A stretch of DNA of 40,502 nucleotides from Myxococcales bacterium (GTDB taxonomy: Bacteria; Myxococcota_A; Polyangia; Polyangiales; Polyangiaceae): assembly GCA_025355005.1 (NCBI GenBank), contig JANXLV010000069.1, positions 1 through 40,502 on the forward strand. Reading direction: 5' to 3'. Under the pieces are notes generated by a model. The model saw nothing but the letters and a program-made list of their open reading frames with translations, did not search any database and had not been told where the DNA came from. This document shows positions 40,187 to 40,502 of the stretch, piece by piece. The position numbers were made by a program, and so were the translations under genes. Within the stretch, counting starts at the first letter, position 1; each line of letters begins with the position of its first letter.

Positions 40187-40188
40187 GC

Positions 40189-40231
40189 GGGCCTAGCGTT
40201 GGGGCCTATCGTTGTGGGCCTATCGCTGTGG
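40189..40231. repeat. 14-bp tandem repeat between the radical SAM and kinase genes
   Basis: GGGCCTATCGTTGT (40202-40215) and GGGCCTATCGCTGT (40216-40229) follow a related 13-mer GGGCCTAGCGTTG (40189-40201). The stop of the minus-strand kinase (40220-40222) lies in the third copy. Confidence 0.9.
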
Positions 40232-40502
40232 AAAGGTCACGAGCACGCGCACGCCACCGAGCGGTGCGTCGGACAGTTCAACCATGCCGCCGTTCGCGGC
40301 CGCGATCTCCGCGCCCAGGCGGAGCGGAACGGCGCTAGGCCGGCCGTACGTCGCGCCGTCCACGGACAGCTCCATGTACCCGCGACGTGCGGATGCCGGC
40401 AGCGGCGGTCCTGCGTCGTCGATGACGAGGCGCGCCCCGAGCGGGTCCTGGTAGACCTCCACGTGCACGTCGTTGCTGCGCGGCGTGGCCGCGATCGCGA
40501 GG
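40220..40502 (-). CDS. Sensor histidine kinase, C-terminal ATPase fragment (partial)
   Basis: Only the last 93 codons are inside the window; the gene continues past 40502. The reading has HVEVYQDPLGARLVIDDAGPPLP (strand and G1-box-like DxGPP), PLRLGAEIAAANGGMVELSDAPLGGVRVLVTFP, matching the end of HATPase_c in two-component kinases. The G2 loop GLGL is replaced by PLRLG. N-box, His and sensor domains lie outside. Converges on the radical SAM gene. Confidence 0.8.
   Translation of the reverse strand, partial: LAIAATPRSNDVHVEVYQDPLGARLVIDDAGPPLPASARRGYMELSVDGATYGRPSAVPLRLGAEIAAANGGMVELSDAPLGGVRVLVTFPQR

Overview
The window is about 40.5 kb of GC-rich, gene-dense bacterial chromosome. Coding is nearly gapless: no stretch over 300 bases lacks a gene, and the longest gap is the roughly 250 bp at 29575-29825. 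Two Ser/Thr kinases of myxobacterial type (one with an HRDVNPSN catalytic loop), two FHA proteins, many small lipoproteins, a histone-H1-like wHTH protein and a HEAT/VWA surface module point to Myxococcota, probably class Polyangia. This assignment is inference from gene content; no 16S gene is present.

Layout. 49-3935: a CPG2-like M20 metallopeptidase (-), a fatty-acid-hydroxylase-type membrane enzyme and argC-argB (+). 4026-5321: a lipoprotein (-) with six C-x-G-x-C-x-G-x-C repeats. 5413-6791: hisH-hisA (+); hisF lies 27 kb away at 33974. 6786-11493: a compact six-gene minus-strand run reading rpsU, an FTR-catalytic-chain-like Fe-S protein, a thioredoxin-fold protein, deoC, a full-length aldehyde dehydrogenase (ALDH) and a half-length ALDH without catalytic residues. 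11641-17178: kinase-TPR receptor, H1-like protein, tRNA-Leu(CAA), tail-anchored kinase and a sensor-like lipoprotein. 17439-25361: Ppx/GppA, an NTF2-like lipoprotein, a DUF4159 protein, a VWA/glutamine-amidotransferase-like membrane protein and a HEAT-repeat protein, all (+). 25397-28276: a PTPS/QueD homologue lacking the usual cysteine, a DciA-like DUF721 protein and two tandem FHA paralogues. 28386-33960: NifU-domain protein, two exported proteins, map, recN and a Fic-fold pseudoenzyme. 33974-37474: hisF, a proline-rich PEGA-type membrane protein and a TerB-like protein. 37523-40502: lipoprotein, stand-alone receiver and zinc-ribbon membrane protein (-, mutually overlapping), a divergent radical SAM/SPASM enzyme and the 3' end of a histidine kinase.

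How the genes work together. Housekeeping metabolism (arginine, histidine, deoxyribose-phosphate catabolism, Met removal, DNA repair, polyphosphate) is interleaved with phospho-signalling and redox functions. The two kinases could in principle feed the two FHA readers, and the receiver could be served by the histidine kinase at the right edge. Both links are guesses from proximity.

Most unusual features: the deoC/ALDH operon with a catalytically empty half-ALDH and an FTR-like/thioredoxin-like pair behind rpsU; the degenerate Fic protein; the cysteine-repeat lipoprotein; the PTPS homologue with Gly at the Cys position; a 167-nt antisense overlap between the DciA-like and FHA genes; several -10-like hexamers that would give leaderless or nearly leaderless mRNAs; and short 10-17 bp tandem duplications recurring at gene 3' ends.
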